Shown piece by piece: positions 1 through 8,293 of a DNA stretch of 64,000 nucleotides (position 1 is the stretch's first letter; each line of letters starts with the position of its first letter). A program made the position numbers and the translations under genes. The DNA is from CAVVPY01 sp963750295 (GTDB lineage Bacteria; Actinomycetota; Actinomycetes; Mycobacteriales; Jatrophihabitantaceae). Location of the stretch: assembly GCA_963750295.1 (NCBI GenBank), contig CAVVPY010000001.1, positions 434,001-498,000 on the forward strand, in the 5' to 3' direction. The notes beneath the pieces were generated by a model. That model was not told where the DNA came from, ran no database searches, and saw nothing but the letters and a program-made list of their open reading frames with translations.

Positions 1-2783
1 CTGTTGGTGGGAGCATCGGCCAGGTAGTCGATCGTCCCTGATCCCGTGCGCAGATCGAACACCGCGACAGCGGGCACGCCGGTCGGGTTACCGGTCAGGA
101 GGCTGCCGAAGTCTGCCTCGACCACGGCGTAGTCGTCCACGCTGTCGCCGTTGACGTCGACGTAGACGTCGTACTCGTTCGCCGCAGCGTTGGACCAGCG
201 CTTCCAGGTGTCGAGTGCGAACACGACCAGTCCCGGGAAGGACTGCACGCCGACCGCCTTGACGTCGTTCGAGCCGATGCCCGCGTCGCGCGGGTCGCTC
301 AGACCCCACGCGTACCAGTCGGCGTTGCCCGTGACGACGCCACCGACATTCGACACGGTCGCGTCTGCCGTGTGGTTCTTGGCCAGCTGCTTGGGCGACA
401 TCGTCGTCGTCACGTTCGAAACGGCCTGCGGCACGAAGTAGTACGGGACGGCAAGGGCGACGCCCGAGTTGTCGGCACCGCTGACCGGGGTGAAGGTGAC
501 CAGGCCCGAGACGTCGTGGAACGTGCTGGAATCTGCCGTTGTCGCAGCAGGCACGTCGAGTTCGACCGGCACGGTCATGGTGCCGCGTGCCGGGACGGTC
601 ACCGTGGCCGGCAGCACGAGCGAGTGCGGGTCACCGGCGTCGTGGGAGTGCCCGATCGTGAATGACGCCGGCGTGCTGCCGAAGTTGCGCAGCGTGACGT
701 TGTGGATGGCGGCGAAGTCACTGCTCAGTTCCTTGAACCGGTAGCTGAGCGTCGCCGTGGCGGCATCACCGAGGGCGACCGTGTCCGTCTGCACCGCAGG
801 CGGTCCCTGGACGAAGCCGGCTCCGGCGATGCGGGCGGTGTACCCGTTGACCAGATCAGCGCTCGCGGTGTTGACGATCGCGGCCTTCCAGTACTTAACC
901 GCGTGCCAGCGAGGATGGGCCTCGCGGACGAGGGCAGCCAGGCCTGCCACGTGCGGGGCGGCCATCGACGTCCCGGACAGGACCGTCGACTGCGTCCCCG
1001 TGCCTATGCCGGCCGAGGCGATGCTGACACCGGGGGCCGTCACGTCGGGCTTGAGCACGCTGTCGCCGCTACGGGCACCGCCGGAAGTAAAGGACGCAGG
1101 CACCAGGTAGCCGGGGTTGGCCACCGTCGAATCCGCGAACGTGGCGCTACCGCCGTCCGCGGCAAACAGGGCGCCGGTCAGTGACGACGGCACGCCGAGG
1201 AACGGAATCGTCACCGTGTACGGCACCCCGGTGTCCGGGTTGCTGGTGATCTTGCCCTCGAACGGCGGGTAGGTGGTGGCATTGTTGATCAAGACAACCG
1301 CAGCTGCTCCGGCCTGCTGGCCGTAGATCGCCCGTGCGACGCGCGCGCATGTCCCCCGCCTGACGACCACGAGGTAACCCACGACACCGGCGTCGGTGTA
1401 CTCGGACGGGTTGCAGCCCAGCGAGATGTGCGCGGCGTCGTGCGGCGTGCCGGTGTACAGCACCTTGACGGGCAACGAGCCGAGCCCGGCCACGCTGATG
1501 CCGTTGGCATCGATCGCAGTCACCGGACTGCCCGGATTCGAGCTCAGCGTGATGTCGGCGCCGGGGAAGCTCTGCGTCGGGTCGCTCGCGGCGACAGTGA
1601 TGGCCGCGTTCGCCGATCCGGGCGAGCCGACCAGATAGTCGCCCTGGCCGCTGTTACCGGCCGAGATCGAGGCGATCACGCCGTCGCGCCCGGCGTTGTT
1701 GATCGCAACCGCGTCGGGGTCGTTCGGGCCGCCGTAGGGCGAGCCGAGCGAGAGGTTGATGACATCCATGCCGTGGGCGACGGCCCATTCGACCGCGTCG
1801 ACGACGACGCTCGTCGAACCGGCGCAACCGAACACCCGGATCGCGTAGATGCTGGCGCGCGGCGCCACGCCGGGGCCGACGAGCCAGTCGTTGCCGCTGA
1901 CGGTGTCGCTGCGGTAGCTACCGGTGTAGGTGGTGCCGTCGGACAGCACGCCCGAACCTGCCGCCGTTCCCGCCACGTGCGTGCCGTGCCCGTAGCAGTC
2001 CAGCGGGTTCTGGTCCGGGTGCGGAATCAGGGCATCTCCGCTGCCCGCCGCGTCGTACGCATCGCCGACGAGGTCGACGCCGCCCTTGACCCGCGGCGCA
2101 TCCGGACCGAACAACGACGGGTCCGCCGGGGCGGTATCGGTGGCCAGCGCTGCCTGGTAGGCGTCCGGCGTGCCGGGACCGCCGAAGTCCGCGTGCGTGT
2201 AGTCGATGCCGGTGTCGATGATCCCGATCTTCATGCCCTCGCCGGTCAGCGGGCCGGCGGCGCCGACTCCCTGCCAGACCTGCGGTGCTCCGATGGCCGG
2301 GACACCGTGGACGTTGCTGATCGTCTTCGGGGTGAGGTGCCGAACCGCGACCACACCGGGGATGCGGGACAGCTGCGCGACCTTGTTCGCGGCAATGCTG
2401 ACGCGCAGGCCGTTGTAGGCGAGCTGGTAGGCGGCGAGGACCGTGCCGCCACGGGCGCGGACGTCATCGGCGATGGGTGCCTGCTTCTGCTTGAGGTTCG
2501 CCTGCACCTGCGCGCGCTGCGTCTTGGTCATCGGCTGCGGCGCGTTCGCGTCGACCACGGTCACCGGGTTGCCGGCGAGCTGGACGATCACCGACGTCGG
2601 CCGTCGATCCGTGCTGAGCAGGTGTGCCTTCGCGAGGGAGATCTTCCCGCCGTCGATCTTGGTGAATGCCGGACGCGGTGCCGGGTTGCTCGCAGCGTTT
2701 GCGGCGGGCAGGCCCGCAGCCAGTGCCACCGAAACGACCACGGCCGCGCCGACGCGCGCTGGAGTGAGGTGTTTGCCGTACAT
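1..2783 (-). CDS. Secreted S8 (subtilisin-type) serine peptidase, 3' end outside window
   Basis: The frame stays open from the ATG at 2783 to the window edge (about 927 residues, no stop seen). Residues 1-31 form a Sec signal peptide ending PAANA. Residues about 60-150 resemble an I9-type propeptide. The S8 triad is present: Asp in IIDTGIDYTHADFGG (fwd about 2200-2230), His in GHGTHVAGTAAGSG (about 1970-2000) and Ser in SGTSMAAPHVAG (about 950-975). A protease-associated (PA) domain-like insert lies between His and Ser (about 1150-1450), and a fibronectin-like region follows the Ser. The product is an exported endopeptidase, probably matured by propeptide removal. Substrate is unknown. The C-terminus, which could carry an anchor, is not visible. 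Confidence 0.93.
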   Translation of the reverse strand, partial: MYGKHLTPARVGAAVVVSVALAAGLPAANAASNPAPRPAFTKIDGGKISLAKAHLLSTDRRPTSVIVQLAGNPVTVVDANAPQPMTKTQRAQVQANLKQKQAPIADDVRARGGTVLAAYQLAYNGLRVSIAANKVAQLSRIPGVVAVRHLTPKTISNVHGVPAIGAPQVWQGVGAAGPLTGEGMKIGIIDTGIDYTHADFGGPGTPDAYQAALATDTAPADPSLFGPDAPRVKGGVDLVGDAYDAAGSGDALIPHPDQNPLDCYGHGTHVAGTAAGSGVLSDGTTYTGSYRSDTVSGNDWLVGPGVAPRASIYAIRVFGCAGSTSVVVDAVEWAVAHGMDVINLSLGSPYGGPNDPDAVAINNAGRDGVIASISAGNSGQGDYLVGSPGSANAAITVAASDPTQSFPGADITLSSNPGSPVTAIDANGISVAGLGSLPVKVLYTGTPHDAAHISLGCNPSEYTDAGVVGYLVVVRRGTCARVARAIYGQQAGAAAVVLINNATTYPPFEGKITSNPDTGVPYTVTIPFLGVPSSLTGALFAADGGSATFADSTVANPGYLVPASFTSGGARSGDSVLKPDVTAPGVSIASAGIGTGTQSTVLSGTSMAAPHVAGLAALVREAHPRWHAVKYWKAAIVNTASADLVNGYTARIAGAGFVQGPPAVQTDTVALGDAATATLSYRFKELSSDFAAIHNVTLRNFGSTPASFTIGHSHDAGDPHSLVLPATVTVPARGTMTVPVELDVPAATTADSSTFHDVSGLVTFTPVSGADNSGVALAVPYYFVPQAVSNVTTTMSPKQLAKNHTADATVSNVGGVVTGNADWYAWGLSDPRDAGIGSNDVKAVGVQSFPGLVVFALDTWKRWSNAAANEYDVYVDVNGDSVDDYAVVEADFGSLLTGNPTGVPAVAVFDLRTGSGTIDYLADAPTN

Positions 2784-2974
2784 GAGGGGCCCTCCCGGTG
2801 ACGGCGCGCCTCGTTGCCCGCCGCTGTAGAACGTTCGCGTTGCCGCACGCATTTTGCTCGACAGAACGAACCTCGTCAATCGGACGTCTTACGCAGGCCG
2901 GGACACTCCTCTCGGACTGCCAGGAATCAGAAGCACGGTTGACTCCCGGAGCCGCGGGAAGTAGCAACGAGGGT

Positions 2975-4063
2975 GTGGACTATCGGGTGTCCGCGGACGA
3001 CCGGGCGGTGTTCAAGCGCTGCCGCCGGCAGTGGGACCTCGGGTCCGCGCATCGGCAGAACCTCCATGCCGTCGACGGCGCCGTCGGCAGCTGCGACCGT
3101 GCGGTCAAGGACGCCCTTGCCGCCTACTACTACCCCGGCATGTGGGACTGGGACAGCGCCATCGTGTTGCCGCTCGTCCGCAAGGCCTACCTGCGCACGA
3201 TGGCGGCGTCCCCGCAGCCGCCGGCCGCGGTGGACCTGGGCCTCGACCTGCTCGAGCGGTACTTCGCCTGGGCGCCGAGCGTGGACGAGTTCTGTCCGCT
3301 CAGGATCGAGACCGATGTGGAAGCGCTCGTGCCGGACGTCCGCGACCCCGACCGAGGCCTGCTGACCCAGACCGGGCAGCGGGTGCTCTACACCGATCGG
3401 GTGGCGATGTTCGCGCTCGACGGCGCGGACGAGTGCTGGGTCGTGGTGCATGAGGTTGTCGACGCGTGGTGCGACCTCGAGGCGATGCTGCTCGACGAGG
3501 CGGCCCTGGCCGCCTGCTGGGCGTGGGAGGAGGCCTTTCTCGGGGTCGAGGTCGCCGGCACGATCCACAACGAGATCCTGCGCGTGCCCCCGGACAGCGC
3601 CCAACCCGTGCCGACGGCAACGCGCACCGGTCGGCCGGGGCGCGGGGGCTACTCGCAGAACGAGCCGAGCGGCGGGGGACGGTCCGTCCCGCAGTTGCAG
3701 CGGGTGGATCGGGTCAACGCCCGCGCGGGCAGTGCCGACCGGGTCACGCAGGACACCGCGGGAATGATCCGGCGCACGTGCATCCGCCGCAGCCGGGCCG
3801 AGAAGGCGATCAGCCGGCAGCAGGTGGGTACCGAGGTGCTGGTCATGCTCGACCCCGGCCTGGCGGTGTACCCGACCCCGTCCGCAGCGCAGTGCCCGCG
3901 CTGCATGTTCCTGTCCCCGTGCCTGACGATGACCGAGGGTGGTGACCCCGCACCGGAACTGGCCACGCGGTTCACGTCGGTCGTGGCCACCGAGCAGTAC
4001 GAGCCACGACTGGGCGGTAGCGGTGCGGGCGGACGCTACGTCCTGATCCCGCCGTCCCCGTAG
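2975..4063 (+). CDS. PD-(D/E)XK nuclease-like protein with C-terminal Cys cluster
   Basis: About 362 residues. The N-terminal FKRCRRQWDL resembles the opening helix of RecB/Cas4-type PD-(D/E)XK proteins. A central segment (VLYTDRVAMFAL...WVVVHEVVD) could supply the acidic/Lys catalytic strand, and a late CPRCMFLSPC resembles the Cys cluster that holds an iron-sulfur site in such proteins. I chose GTG 2975 because it follows a short GAG and starts the conserved part; the frame itself is open further upstream. The gene stands alone and converges on the DUF2237 gene. Function is unknown, and the family call rests on short motifs read by eye. Confidence 0.6.
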   Translation: MDYRVSADDRAVFKRCRRQWDLGSAHRQNLHAVDGAVGSCDRAVKDALAAYYYPGMWDWDSAIVLPLVRKAYLRTMAASPQPPAAVDLGLDLLERYFAWAPSVDEFCPLRIETDVEALVPDVRDPDRGLLTQTGQRVLYTDRVAMFALDGADECWVVVHEVVDAWCDLEAMLLDEAALAACWAWEEAFLGVEVAGTIHNEILRVPPDSAQPVPTATRTGRPGRGGYSQNEPSGGGRSVPQLQRVDRVNARAGSADRVTQDTAGMIRRTCIRRSRAEKAISRQQVGTEVLVMLDPGLAVYPTPSAAQCPRCMFLSPCLTMTEGGDPAPELATRFTSVVATEQYEPRLGGSGAGGRYVLIPPSP

Positions 4064-4078
4064 CCGGGACGCCACGGA

Positions 4079-4471
4079 CTAGGGCTCGAGCGAACTGGGG
4101 TCGGCGGGGACGTCGACCGCGCACTCGCGAAGCACCTCCAGCGGCACGATCCGAAGCACGGCCTCGTTCGTGGCGGCGAGCACCACGGGGGCTGCGACGC
4201 CGTCGTTGTAGGCACGTGCCCAGTTCACCGCTGTGACGCACCACCGGTCGCCGGGCACCAGGCCCGGAAAGTGGTACTGCGGCTGCGGGGTCGAGAGATC
4301 GTTGCCGATGCGGCGCTGGTGGTCGAGGAACTCGGCGGTGACGACGGCGCAGATCGTGTGGCTGCCGAAGTCCTCCGGACCGGTGTTGCAGCAGCCGTCC
4401 CGGAAGAAGCCGGTCATCGGTTCGGTGCTGCACGGATCCAACTCGTCCCCGAGGACGTTGCGTTCGCTCAC
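4079..4471 (-). CDS. DUF2237 family protein
   Basis: 130 residues starting at GTG 4471. The family signature is clear: NVLGDELDPCS, TGFFRDGCCNTGPEDFGSHT, and later LVPGDRWCVTAVNWA followed by a VVLAATNE..L.IVPLEVL stretch. DUF2237 proteins are small cytosolic proteins of unknown function, often 110-130 residues, with conserved cysteines (here the CC pair and the Cys of DRWC). The gene ends 15 bases from the convergent nuclease-like gene and lies 53 bases downstream of rsgA on the same strand, so it may be the last gene of an aroA-rsgA-DUF2237 transcript. Confidence 0.88.
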   Translation of the reverse strand: MSERNVLGDELDPCSTEPMTGFFRDGCCNTGPEDFGSHTICAVVTAEFLDHQRRIGNDLSTPQPQYHFPGLVPGDRWCVTAVNWARAYNDGVAAPVVLAATNEAVLRIVPLEVLRECAVDVPADPSSLEP

Positions 4472-4524
4472 CGCCCCAGCATCGCAAACCGGGGCTGCCG
4501 CGCGACAGGTGTCACGGGCGAGGG

Positions 4525-5481
4525 TCAGCGGCTGGCGAGCAAGCGCCGGAAGGCGGCGAGGCGTTCGGCCGTCGCGTGGCCCTCGGCCACCCAACGGTCC
4601 AGTCGGCAGCCGGCCGAGTCGATGAGGTGCTCGCACCCGGGTGGGCACTGGGTCGTCCCGTCCTCGAGATCCGGGAAGGCCCACAGCAGGTCCTCGACCG
4701 TGACGTGTGCCAGCCCGAACGAACGCAGGCCGGGGGTGTCGATGACCCACCCCTCGTCGTCGGGAAGTGGCAGCGCGATGGCGGACGAGGACGTGTGCCG
4801 GCCCTTGCCGATCGCGCTCACCCGGCCAGTGGCGCGGAGCGCCGAGGGCACGATCGCATTGATCAGCGTCGACTTGCCCACGCCGGAATGCCCGACCAGT
4901 ACCGACATCTGCCCGCGCAAGCGGTCGAGCAGCACGTCGAGCGGACCGCCGCGGTAGGTGACCACGGCCGGCACCGACAGCGCCTCGTAGCGCTCGAGCG
5001 TCGCGTCGGGCGGGGCGAGATCGGCCTTCGTCAGGCAGAGCAGCGGTTCCAGCCCCGCGCTCAGCGCGGCGACCAGGCAGCGGTCGATCAGCCCGTAGGA
5101 CGGCTCGGGGTCGGCCAGTGCGGCGACGATCACCAGTTGGTCGGCGTTCGCGACGATGACCCGCTCGTAGGGGTCGTTGTCGTCGGCGGTGCGACGCAGC
5201 ACGGTGGTCCGCTCGTCGAGACGCACGATGCGGGCCAGGGTGTCGGTCGCGCCGGACAGGTCGCCGACCACGCCGACCCGGTCACCGACCGCGATCCCCT
5301 TGCGGCCGAGTTCGCGCGCGCGCATCGCGGTGACCTCGAGGTCGCCGACCAGGACGGAGTAGCGGCCGCGGTCGACCGTCACGACCATCGCGTCCGCGGC
5401 GTCCAGGTGTGCCGGTCGCTGCTTGGACCGGGGACGCGTGCCGCGGCGACCGGGACGCACCCGAACGTCGTCTTCGTCCAT
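4525..5481 (-). CDS. rsgA: Ribosome small-subunit biogenesis GTPase RsgA
   Basis: 318 residues from ATG 5481. RsgA is a circularly permuted GTPase that checks late 30S maturation. An OB-fold region (VVTVDRGRYSVLVGD...MRARELGRKGIAVGDRVGV) comes first. The permuted G motifs follow: LTKADL (G4), GHSGVGKSTLIN (G1) and DTPGLRSFGL (G3). Last is the zinc site CPPGCEHLIDSAGC. The start MDEDDVRVRPGR matches what I recall of actinobacterial orthologues. A GTG at 5508, abutting the aroA stop, would add nine residues but has no ribosome-binding site; the ATG has AGGG only about three bases upstream. The gene follows aroA by 27 bases, so the two are probably cotranscribed. Confidence 0.95.
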   Translation of the reverse strand: MDEDDVRVRPGRRGTRPRSKQRPAHLDAADAMVVTVDRGRYSVLVGDLEVTAMRARELGRKGIAVGDRVGVVGDLSGATDTLARIVRLDERTTVLRRTADDNDPYERVIVANADQLVIVAALADPEPSYGLIDRCLVAALSAGLEPLLCLTKADLAPPDATLERYEALSVPAVVTYRGGPLDVLLDRLRGQMSVLVGHSGVGKSTLINAIVPSALRATGRVSAIGKGRHTSSSAIALPLPDDEGWVIDTPGLRSFGLAHVTVEDLLWAFPDLEDGTTQCPPGCEHLIDSAGCRLDRWVAEGHATAERLAAFRRLLASR

Positions 5482-5508
5482 CCGCCCTACGTCGCGCGAG
5501 GCAGCCAC

Positions 5509-6783
5509 TCAGTCGCCGACCAGCGCGGCCCACATGCCGGGGAAGTCCGGCAGCGTCTTGGACGTGCAGGCGATGTCATCGACCTCGATGCCCGGCACGG
5601 CCAGCCCGAGCAGCGCGCCCGCCGTGGCCATCCGGTGGTCGGCGTAGGCGCGCCAGGTGCCGGCGTGCAGCGGCCTCGGCGTGATCACCAGCCCGTTGGC
5701 CTCCTCGACGACGTCGCAGCCGAGTCGGTGCAACTCGGTCGACAGGGCGGCCAGCCGGTCGGTCTCGTGCCCGCGCATGTGCGCCAACCCGGTCAGGTGC
5801 GACGGGCGGTCGGCCAACGCGGCCAGCACCGCGATGACGGTGCTCAGTTCGCTGACGTCCCGCAGATCTGCGTCCACACCGACGATCGGCCTGGTGCCGC
5901 GCACGGTCAGCCGGTCACCGGAGCGGCTCACGTCCGCCCCCATCGCGGCGAGCAGGTCGCGCACCGCGTCCCCTGCCTGGGTGGTCTCGGCCGGCCAGCG
6001 CGGCACCGTCACCGACCCGCCGGTCACGACTGCGGCGGCAAGGAACGGCGCGGCGTTCGACAGGTCCGGCTCGATCTGCCACCTCCGTCCGGCGATCGGT
6101 CCGGGCTCGACCTGCCAGACGCCGGCTGAGGGCACCGACACGGCTACGCCTGCGGTGCGCAACACGTCGAGCGTCATGTCGATGTGGGGCTGCGACGGGA
6201 CGGTGAACTCGCCGGTGTGCACGACCTCGACGCCCTTGTCGTACCGCGCGGCCGCGAGCAGCAAACCGGACACGAACTGCGAGGACGCCGACGCGTCGAT
6301 GTGCACCGTCCCGCCGTCGACCGTCCCGCCGCCGTGCACGGTGAACGGCATCCGGCCGCGGCCGCCGTCGTCGACGGCCACGCCGACCTGCCGCAGCCCG
6401 TCGATCAGGTTCGCCATCGGCCGTTCGCGGGCGTACGGGTCGCCGTCGAAGGACACCGGGCCGTCGGCGAGTGCCGCGGCGGGCGGCAGGAACCGCATGA
6501 TCGTGCCGGCGAGCCCGGTGTCGATCGCCGCCGATCGCAGCGTGCCCGGATGCACGACCCAGTCCGGGCCGTCGTCGCTGATCGTTGCGCCGAGCGCGCG
6601 CAGTGCGTCGGCCATGAGCATGGTGTCGCGGGCGCGTAGCGGGGCGACAAGTCGCGACGGCTGCGCGGCCAGCGCCGCGAGGACGAGGACCCGGTTGGTG
6701 ATGGACTTCGATCCGGGCAGTTCCACCCGCGCCCGCACCGGACGCGTCGCACTGGGAGCAGCCCACGACGTCACGCCGCACAT
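5509..6783 (-). CDS. aroA: 5-enolpyruvylshikimate-3-phosphate synthase
   Basis: 424 residues, normal length. The enzyme transfers enolpyruvyl from PEP to shikimate-3-phosphate in chorismate synthesis. Signature motifs occur in order: LPGSKSITNR (substrate Lys), LAGTIMRFLPP (the NAGT.MR region), RERPMANLIDGL, DVSELSTVIAVLAALAD (catalytic Asp region), RGHETDRLAAL and YADHRMATAGALLGL (DHRMAM-like). The start is ATG 6783. The gene is divergent from the SRAP gene with only 53 bases between the starts, so both promoters must share that short region. rsgA follows directly, an order I also recall from mycobacteria. Confidence 0.97.
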   Translation of the reverse strand: MCGVTSWAAPSATRPVRARVELPGSKSITNRVLVLAALAAQPSRLVAPLRARDTMLMADALRALGATISDDGPDWVVHPGTLRSAAIDTGLAGTIMRFLPPAAALADGPVSFDGDPYARERPMANLIDGLRQVGVAVDDGGRGRMPFTVHGGGTVDGGTVHIDASASSQFVSGLLLAAARYDKGVEVVHTGEFTVPSQPHIDMTLDVLRTAGVAVSVPSAGVWQVEPGPIAGRRWQIEPDLSNAAPFLAAAVVTGGSVTVPRWPAETTQAGDAVRDLLAAMGADVSRSGDRLTVRGTRPIVGVDADLRDVSELSTVIAVLAALADRPSHLTGLAHMRGHETDRLAALSTELHRLGCDVVEEANGLVITPRPLHAGTWRAYADHRMATAGALLGLAVPGIEVDDIACTSKTLPDFPGMWAALVGD

Positions 6784-6836
6784 CCTGCCCGATCAGGCCG
6801 CGTGTCGGAATCATCGCGACGGTAGGTTTGGCAGGC

Positions 6837-7583
6837 ATGTGTGGTCGCTATGTGTCGGTCAAGTCCGACGGTGACGTGTTGCAGGACTTCGACGCCGTCG
6901 ACGCGACCGATGAGGACGCGTACGAAGCGGATTTCAACATCGCACCGACCAAACCGGTGCGCACCATCGTCAACCGTCCGCTGCGCGACTCGGACGGAAC
7001 TCCTGCGGCAACGCCCACGCGCCAGTTGCGGGTGATGAGCTGGGGCCTGGTGCCGTCCTGGGCGAAGGACCGCAAGACCCAGAGCCGGATGTTCAACGCC
7101 CGCGTCGAGAGCGTCGCCGACAAGCCCGCCTTCCGTACCGCCTACGCCAAGCGCCGCTGTCTCGTCCCGGCTGATGGCTGGTACGAATGGCGCACAGTGG
7201 ACGGACCGGACGGCCCGGTCAAGCAGCCGATGTACATGACGACGCAGGACGGCCACTCGATCGCGTTCGCCGGGCTGTACGAGTTCTGGCGCGGGGCGGA
7301 CGGGCCGACCCTGAGTACCTGCACGATCATCACCGCGCCGTCGGCCGGCGCGCTGGCCGAGATACACGACCGGATGCCGCTGCTGCTGTCCGCGTCGGCG
7401 TGGGCCCGCTGGCTGGACCCGGCCGTGACCGACCCGGCTGACCTGCTGGCAGCCTGGGACGAGGCGAGCGGTGAGCAGTTGGAGCTGCGTCCGGTCGCGA
7501 CCACCGTCAACCACGTCGACAACAACGGCGCGGCCTTGATCGCGCGTGCCGAACCGATGCCCGAGGCGCAGACGCTGTTCTAG
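6837..7583 (+). CDS. SOS-response-associated (SRAP/HMCES-type) protein
   Basis: 248 residues. SRAP proteins crosslink to abasic sites in single-stranded DNA through Cys2. The start is fixed at ATG 6837 because that makes Cys residue 2 (MCGRY). The other active-site elements are present: FNIAPT (Asn), MFNARVE, LVPADGWYEW (Glu) and AEIHDRMPLLL (His). The Cys2/Asn/Glu/His set indicates a complete, active family member. The gene is divergent from aroA. No LexA-type box is evident in the 53-base gap, so SOS control is not shown by the sequence. Confidence 0.95.
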   Translation: MCGRYVSVKSDGDVLQDFDAVDATDEDAYEADFNIAPTKPVRTIVNRPLRDSDGTPAATPTRQLRVMSWGLVPSWAKDRKTQSRMFNARVESVADKPAFRTAYAKRRCLVPADGWYEWRTVDGPDGPVKQPMYMTTQDGHSIAFAGLYEFWRGADGPTLSTCTIITAPSAGALAEIHDRMPLLLSASAWARWLDPAVTDPADLLAAWDEASGEQLELRPVATTVNHVDNNGAALIARAEPMPEAQTLF

Positions 7584-7588
7584 CCGCC

Positions 7589-7643
7589 TTCCCCCCCGGT
7601 CTGACCAGTTTTAGGCGCCCGAAGTGGTCACACCAGGGGGGAA
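7589..7643. terminator. Imperfect inverted repeat, probable terminator after the SRAP gene
   Basis: The arms begin TTCCCCCC (7589-7596) and end GGGGGGAA (7636-7643). Inside them GGTCTGACCAGTT faces AAGTGGTCACACC with a few mismatches, giving a stem of about 20 pairs around an 11-17 base loop. It lies just after the SRAP stop and 27 bases before the next gene. No U-run follows, so it could terminate transcription without a tail, or act as an operator. Confidence 0.5.
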
Positions 7644-7669
7644 GCGGGCGGATAGGCGAGACTGGACCC

Positions 7670-8293
7670 ATGCGCCTGGACATCGGCACACCGACCGGCC
7701 CCGCGACCGTCGACCTCGACCGGCCGCCGCGTGCCTGGGCACTGCTCGTCCTCACGCACGGAGCCGGCGGTTCGGTCATGACACCGGACGTCGGCGCGGT
7801 GCGCAGGCTGGCCGCGGCGAGCGGGATCGCGGTCGCGCTCGTGACCCAGCCCTACCGTGTGGCCGGCCGTCGGAGCCCACCCGCGGCCGGCCCGCAGGAC
7901 GCGGCGTGGGTCGCTGTCGTCGACCGCATCCGGCACCGGCGGGGGCTGGGCACCCTGCCTCTCGTCCAGGGTGGCCGGTCCAACGGAGCCCGGGTCGGGT
8001 GTCGGACGGCCGCGGCCGTCGGTGCGGCCGGGGTGGTCTGCCTCGCGTTCCCGCTGCACCCGCCCGGGCGGCCCGACCTGTCCCGGCTGGCCGAACTGGA
8101 CGCCCCGGCGGTGCCGGTGCTCGTGCTGCAGGGCGACCGCGACCCGTTCGGCATGCCGCCGGCGGGCCCGCTGCGGCACGTGCTCGTCGTCGCGGGCGCC
8201 GGCCACGATCTGAAGAGGGACACGGCGGGGACGGCGACGGCGGTGGTCGAGTTCGTGACACGGCTGGCCGGTCGTGGAACGGTCGAAGCGTGA
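7670..8293 (+). CDS. Alpha/beta hydrolase, KANL3/Tex30-like
   Basis: 207 residues. This is a compact alpha/beta hydrolase: the strand and oxyanion segment LVLTHGAGGS comes first, the nucleophile elbow GGRSNGAR (G-x-S-x-G) is mid-protein, VLVLQGDRDPFG gives the acid, and AGAGHDL gives the His. The lack of a lid and the HGAGG pattern match the KANL3/Tex30 group, whose substrates are generally unknown. The stop overlaps the GTG of the following acyl-CoA ligase by four bases (GTGA), which implies translational coupling and possibly a linked role, for example releasing or handling an acyl substrate. That link is inference. Confidence 0.85.
   Translation: MRLDIGTPTGPATVDLDRPPRAWALLVLTHGAGGSVMTPDVGAVRRLAAASGIAVALVTQPYRVAGRRSPPAAGPQDAAWVAVVDRIRHRRGLGTLPLVQGGRSNGARVGCRTAAAVGAAGVVCLAFPLHPPGRPDLSRLAELDAPAVPVLVLQGDRDPFGMPPAGPLRHVLVVAGAGHDLKRDTAGTATAVVEFVTRLAGRGTVEA

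Noticed and set aside
1428..2801. A 457-codon plus-strand frame inside the subtilisin gene
   Set aside because: Low-complexity Arg/Val/Gly composition. The minus strand carries the full S8 triad and signal peptide.
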